Both the position numbers and the translations under genes were made by a program. The notes below the pieces were generated by a model. The model saw nothing but the letters and a program-made list of their open reading frames with translations. It was not told the DNA's origin and ran no database searches. A DNA stretch of 8,895 nt from Aequorivita sp. (GTDB lineage: Bacteria > Bacteroidota > Bacteroidia > Flavobacteriales > Flavobacteriaceae): the NCBI GenBank assembly GCA_002733915.1, contig NVXN01000004.1:8940-17834 (forward strand), given 5' to 3'. Each line of letters begins with the position of its first letter. The stretch's first letter is position 1. Below are positions 6,020 through 8,895 of the stretch, in pieces.

Positions 6020-6571
6020 ATGAGAAATTCCACATCGCCCTCCGTAAACGCCGGCAGTATGGCTGACATTGCCTTTTTACTTTTAATTTTCTTCTTGGTA
6101 ACCTCAATGATTCCAAACGATAAAGGGATTGCGCGCAATCTTCCGCAAGCATGCCCACCTGGTGCCGAGTGTAATGTGCCAATCAAGAAAAATAACCTTT
6201 TCACAATAAATGTAAATGAGAAGGGAGAGATAATGGCCAATGGAGAATTGACAATTGTGGAAGGCTTAAAGGAGAAATTAAAAACCTTTATAGATAATAA
6301 TGGCGATACCTCTTGTGATCATTGCAAAGGTGAAAAACTTGCCGAAGCATCAGACAATCCTAAAAAAGCTTCTATTTCCTTATCAATCCATCGCGACGCC
6401 CCTTACCAAAGTTTTATTTCAATTCAGGATGAAATCGCCAAGGCTTATTTTGAATTGAGAGAATCCTATGTGACTGAAATTTTAAAAAAGGATATAGATA
6501 AAATCAGCGATGAAGAATTAAAAAAAGTACAGGAAGCTTACCCTTTCCGGATTATCGAGCTTTCCCAGTAA
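6020..6571 (+). CDS. ExbD/TolR-type biopolymer transport protein
   Basis: From ATG 6020 the product has 183 residues. The opening VNAGSMADIAFLLLIFFLVTSM (9-30) is the single transmembrane helix of Bacteroidetes ExbD proteins, with the essential proton-path aspartate at Asp16. The rest is a periplasmic domain. ExbD works with ExbB as the proton-driven stator that energises TonB-dependent receptors; no ExbB or TonB gene is adjacent, so partners must be encoded elsewhere. An upstream in-frame ATG at 5963 would add 19 residues that are not typical of the family; they would also cover the intergenic inverted repeat, so 6020 is preferred. Odd point: four cysteines in the periplasmic part, Cys45/Cys51 (C-x5-C) and Cys99/Cys102 (C-x2-C), not usual in ExbD as I know it. 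They could form disulfides or bind metal or heme-like ligands; this is inference. Confidence 0.88.
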   Translation: MRNSTSPSVNAGSMADIAFLLLIFFLVTSMIPNDKGIARNLPQACPPGAECNVPIKKNNLFTINVNEKGEIMANGELTIVEGLKEKLKTFIDNNGDTSCDHCKGEKLAEASDNPKKASISLSIHRDAPYQSFISIQDEIAKAYFELRESYVTEILKKDIDKISDEELKKVQEAYPFRIIELSQ

Positions 6572-6644
6572 TAGTATTTATATGAATTGCTTTTCATTTC
6601 AGTAAATTTTTTTATTTTAAATTTATATTAAAAGATGCATCAAA

Positions 6645-6821
6645 ATGAAATGGACCTTCGAAAACTTTAAACCCAAATTACAAAATCTGGCGCCGGAAGT
6701 TCGTGAGAAAGCAATAGAGATAGCTCAAGAATTGATGCAAAAAGGGGGGATTTCAGAGGAAAAAGCAATTTCCCAAGCCATTATAGAAGCAGAAGAATGG
6801 TTTTATGATTTAGGAGGTTAA
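6645..6821 (+). CDS. Small hypothetical helical protein, 58 residues
   Basis: An ATG at 6645 opens a 58-codon frame ending in TAA at 6819-6821. The product starts MKWTFENFKPKLQNLAPEV and continues with two likely helices: VREKAIEIAQELMQKG and a second rich in Glu, Ala and Ile ending AEEWFYDLGG. The pattern x-P-E-V-R-E-K-A-I-E-I-A followed by a helix ending E-A-E-E-W recalls a family of small uncharacterised bacterial proteins I have seen, but I cannot name it with certainty. Amino-acid composition and codon use look coding, and the leader is A/T-rich as for its neighbours. It follows exbD by 73 bp on the same strand and converges on the MFS gene. An ATG ten bases upstream (6635) is in another frame and stops quickly. 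No function is assigned. Confidence 0.75.
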   Translation: MKWTFENFKPKLQNLAPEVREKAIEIAQELMQKGGISEEKAISQAIIEAEEWFYDLGG

Positions 6822-6846
6822 ATTATATTAAAACCATTTCCAATTT

Positions 6847-6876
6847 GCAATATTAAAAATTTATTATTGCTGTTTT
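6847..6876 (+). terminator. Weak candidate terminator of the small ORF
   Basis: GCAATA (6847-6852) pairs with TATTGC (6865-6870) across a 12-nt AT-rich loop and is followed by TGTTTTT. The stem is only six pairs and overlaps the end of the convergent MFS gene. It is listed because no other terminator is visible between these two convergent genes. Confidence 0.25.
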
Positions 6877-8132
6877 TCGTGTTCTTCCAAATCCTTCCTC
6901 AAATCAAGTTTTCTCAGTTTTGGAAAGAAAAATCCAGTACCTAGTACAGTCAATATTGTCATTCCACCGCCAAAAACCACGGCGGTAACGGTTCCCATCA
7001 ATTTGGCAGTAAGTCCGCTTTCAAAAGCACCCAATTCATTGGATGACCCCACAAACATAGAATTTACGGAAGCCACGCGGCCACGCATGGCATCGGGAGT
7101 TCGAAGTTGAAGAATCGTTTGCCGGATTACCATAGAAATTCCATCGGTGGCACCACTCAGAAAAAGTGCAATTACCGAAACCCAAAACCATGTGGAAATT
7201 CCAAAAACAATGATACAAACCCCAAACCCAAATATTGCGGCTAGCAATTTCATCCCAGCATTTTTATTTAGGGGAAAATGTGCTGATGTAAACATAATTA
7301 GCAAAGCGCCCACGGCGGGAGCAGCGCGTAAAATACCAAAACCTTCTGGACCAACTTTTAAAATATCCTGAGCATAAATAGGAAGTAACGCAACCGCACC
7401 GCCAAACAACACAGCAAACATATCTAAAGTCAAGGCACCTAATATCACTCTAGTATTTCTTACAAATTTAATCCCTTCTTTCAAGCTTTTCATAATAGGC
7501 TCGCCAATGTTGGGATTTAGAATGGGTTTTTTAGGAATTTGGAGTAAAAGCAATAAAGCCATCAATGAAAATGCGAAAACAAAGCACATGGACCAATGTA
7601 CCCCAATCCAGTGTATAAAAAATCCACCCGCTGCGGGACCTACTACTGCGCCCATTTGCCACACTGAACTGCTCCACGTTGCTGCATTGGGATATATTTT
7701 TTTTGGGACCAATAAAGAGAAAAGTGAAAATATAGTAGGGCCAAGAAAAGCACGAACAATACCGCCGAGAAAAACCAAAAAGTAAACCAAATAAAGAACT
7801 ACGTTGGTTGAAAGATCACCTATAATTCGAGGCCATGTCAATAAAAATAAACCAAGACTTACTACAGAAAAACCAAAAATACATTTTATAAGCAACCCTC
7901 GTTTTTCACTTTGGTCCACCACATGCCCCGCAAAAAGCGCCATGGAAACAGCGGGAATCACTTCCATTAAACCAATAATACCTAAGGAAAGTGGATTTTT
8001 GGTCAAACTGTATACCTCCCATTCAATAACTACAAACTGCATGGTCCAAGCAAACACCATTGCGAAGCGAACCAAAAGAAAAATATTAAATTCCCGAAAT
8101 CGTAGAGCGGCGTAGGGATCAGTTTTCTTCAT
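6864..8132 (-). CDS. MFS transporter, EntS/MFS_3-like exporter
   Basis: This 422-residue membrane protein has the length and hydrophobic pattern of a 12-helix major facilitator. The N-terminus MKKTDPYAALRFREFNIFLL matches the opening of the MFS_3 (EntS-like) group, in which a short RxxxFxxFL segment precedes helix 1. The helix 2-3 loop GHVVDQSEKRG (69-79) is a form of MFS motif A, with Asp73 and a basic end. A cytoplasmic loop near residue 205-225 (PKKPILNPNIGEPIMKSLKEG) separates the two halves. The C-terminus is a charged tail, KLRKLDLRKDLEEHEKQQ. Relatives include the enterobactin exporter EntS and many uncharacterised multidrug-like exporters; the substrate here is unknown. It lies 68 bp downstream of the DedA-type gene on the same strand, with no clear terminator between, so the two may be cotranscribed. 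The start ATG fits the family. Confidence 0.9.
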   Translation of the reverse strand: MKKTDPYAALRFREFNIFLLVRFAMVFAWTMQFVVIEWEVYSLTKNPLSLGIIGLMEVIPAVSMALFAGHVVDQSEKRGLLIKCIFGFSVVSLGLFLLTWPRIIGDLSTNVVLYLVYFLVFLGGIVRAFLGPTIFSLFSLLVPKKIYPNAATWSSSVWQMGAVVGPAAGGFFIHWIGVHWSMCFVFAFSLMALLLLLQIPKKPILNPNIGEPIMKSLKEGIKFVRNTRVILGALTLDMFAVLFGGAVALLPIYAQDILKVGPEGFGILRAAPAVGALLIMFTSAHFPLNKNAGMKLLAAIFGFGVCIIVFGISTWFWVSVIALFLSGATDGISMVIRQTILQLRTPDAMRGRVASVNSMFVGSSNELGAFESGLTAKLMGTVTAVVFGGGMTILTVLGTGFFFPKLRKLDLRKDLEEHEKQQ

Positions 8133-8200
8133 TTAAAAGAAATGAATTTTATAAGAATGAAATGCTTTCACGAAGCAACTACTCCGCTATTTCAAAAGTA

Positions 8201-8821
8201 CTACACCAAACTGAATATGGCAATGGCATACAGATAAAAGCGCACAAAACGAAGCAAGCCAAACAAAAGATAGTTTCTGAATTTATAATGAATCATCCCG
8301 GCGGCCATACTGGTCATTGAAAAAGGAATGGGTAATAAAGCACCAACCACAATTAAAAAACCACCCCATTTACGAATGTGTTTTAAATGTTTTTTCATCT
8401 TTCCCTCCATATAATCATAAACACGGGGAATGGTAAAAACCCATTTTCCAATAAAGTATGAAATGATACCACCAATATATGACAGTGCTGCCAATAAGGT
8501 TAAATACAGCAAAGGCTGTGGCATTTTATCGCTCCATGCTATAAAAATTTCTGGCGGAACAAGGCCTAAAAGTGATTCTGAAGCAAGGAATACAAGCAGA
8601 ATGTTTATGGGCGCATAGGTTTCTGTAATATATGTAAACAGATTGCTGAAGTCTATTACATAAAGGTCTACAACAATTAATGCAGCTACCACCAAAAGTA
8701 TTGGGATAATTGCTTTTTTAAGACTTTGCCCTACGAAAGAATAAAAGCCCGTGTATTTATAATAAAGGTGAGTACGCTTTAATTTATTTGTTTCAGTTTT
8801 TTTTACTGTGTTCATTTTCAA
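8201..8821 (-). CDS. DedA/VTT-domain membrane protein
   Basis: This 206-residue protein carries the DedA (SNARE-associated, VTT) pattern. A charged N-terminal tail is followed by a first helix (about 36-56), a re-entrant segment with Glu82 and the GLVPPE motif (86-91), and a helix with SYIGGIISYFIGKWVF (114-129). A cytoplasmic basic loop (138-152) comes next, then GALLPIPFSMTSMAAG (160-175) with the conserved prolines, and an Arg-containing last helix pair (Arg191, Arg194). DedA proteins are thought to move undecaprenyl phosphate or phosphatidylethanolamine across the inner membrane and support proton-motive-force homeostasis; the substrate here cannot be told. The start ATG at 8821 and Met3 at 8815 are both possible. 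A -7-like box and a leader hairpin lie upstream. It probably heads a transcript that includes the MFS gene. Confidence 0.85.
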   Translation of the reverse strand: MKMNTVKKTETNKLKRTHLYYKYTGFYSFVGQSLKKAIIPILLVVAALIVVDLYVIDFSNLFTYITETYAPINILLVFLASESLLGLVPPEIFIAWSDKMPQPLLYLTLLAALSYIGGIISYFIGKWVFTIPRVYDYMEGKMKKHLKHIRKWGGFLIVVGALLPIPFSMTSMAAGMIHYKFRNYLLFGLLRFVRFYLYAIAIFSLV

Positions 8822-8852
8822 TTTGGGATAATGCTTTGGAATTTTAATCTAA

Positions 8853-8877
8853 TAAGCATCAATAAAAATTATGCTTA
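8853..8877 (-). repeat. 7-bp inverted repeat in the DedA leader
   Basis: TAAGCAT (8853-8859 on plus after strand inversion) and ATGCTTA (8871-8877) are exact complements with an 11-bp spacer. It lies between the -7-like box and the start codon, so it would form a stem in the 5' leader of the mRNA or serve as an operator. There is no T-tract. Confidence 0.3.
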
Positions 8878-8885
8878 CTAAGGTG

Positions 8886-8893
8886 CAAATATA
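8886..8893 (-). promoter_or_regulatory. -7 promoter box of the DedA gene
   Basis: On the minus strand this reads TATATTTG, a perfect TAnnTTTG match. Any -33 TTG element would lie beyond the right edge of the window. The predicted start near 8879 gives a leader of about 58 nt that includes an inverted repeat. Confidence 0.45.
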
Positions 8894-8895
8894 TA

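Noticed and set aside
6582..6598. ATGAA/TTCAT hairpin after exbD
   Set aside because: The stem has five AT-rich pairs and the T-run lies too far downstream for an intrinsic terminator.
6581..6619. Promoter for the small ORF (TTG at 6587, TATTTTAA at 6613)
   Set aside because: The box deviates from TAnnTTTG and the 23-bp spacer is long; the AT-rich sequence makes such matches easy to find.
7560..7567. CATCAATG inside the MFS gene
   Set aside because: It lies within coding sequence, lacks the rest of the 16-bp motif and has no promoter nearby; a match this short is expected by chance.
8168..8182. Small hairpin TGCTT-TCACG-AAGCA between DedA and MFS genes
   Set aside because: A five-pair stem without a T-tract on either strand is too weak to call a terminator.
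8856..8864. GCATCAATA as a third copy of the yceI/pirin operator upstream of the DedA gene
   Set aside because: Only CATCAAT is shared, it is part of a different inverted repeat, and it lies downstream of the predicted transcription start rather than near -40.

Overview
The window looks like chromosomal DNA from a member of the Bacteroidetes, most likely the family Flavobacteriaceae. The DNA is AT-rich, Shine-Dalgarno sequences are weak or absent and replaced by A-rich leaders, and several genes are preceded by boxes resembling the Bacteroidetes -7 element TAnnTTTG. The protein families also fit: a flavobacterial-type TamB, an ExbD with the VNAGSMADIAFLLLIFFLVT signature, and a short Crp/Fnr regulator of the Bacteroidetes type. 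No tRNA, rRNA, CRISPR array, insertion sequence or phage gene was seen.

Layout. Positions 1-2563 (minus strand) hold the N-terminal half or so of a TamB-like envelope protein that runs off the left edge. Diverging from it are a cytoplasmic YceI-family protein (2785-3309) and two tandem pirin-family cupins (3483-4358 and 4434-5303). A Crp/Fnr regulator (5300-5917, minus) converges on the second pirin and overlaps it by 4 bp. Diverging from the regulator are an ExbD-type protein with four cysteines (6020-6571) and a 58-residue helical protein (6645-6821). The right end carries a DedA-type membrane protein (8201-8821) followed on the same minus strand by an MFS exporter-like protein (6864-8132). 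The window is densely coding, with no gene-free stretch over 300 bp.

The most interesting feature is regulatory. A 16-bp motif, TTA(T/C)CATACATCAATG, lies upstream of both yceI and the first pirin gene. In each case it sits 36 bp (start to start) before a -7-like box. Its right half contains ATCAA, the half-site bound by FNR-type proteins, and its predicted position near -40 suits a class II activator. The adjacent Crp/Fnr gene is the obvious candidate regulator. I therefore propose that yceI, pirin 1, pirin 2 and the Crp/Fnr gene form a small self-contained regulon, possibly for redox or lipid/quinone stress. Hairpins after yceI and between the two pirin genes suggest that the cassette is made of separately tuned transcription units. 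These functional links are inference; the motif, spacing and gene order are directly visible.
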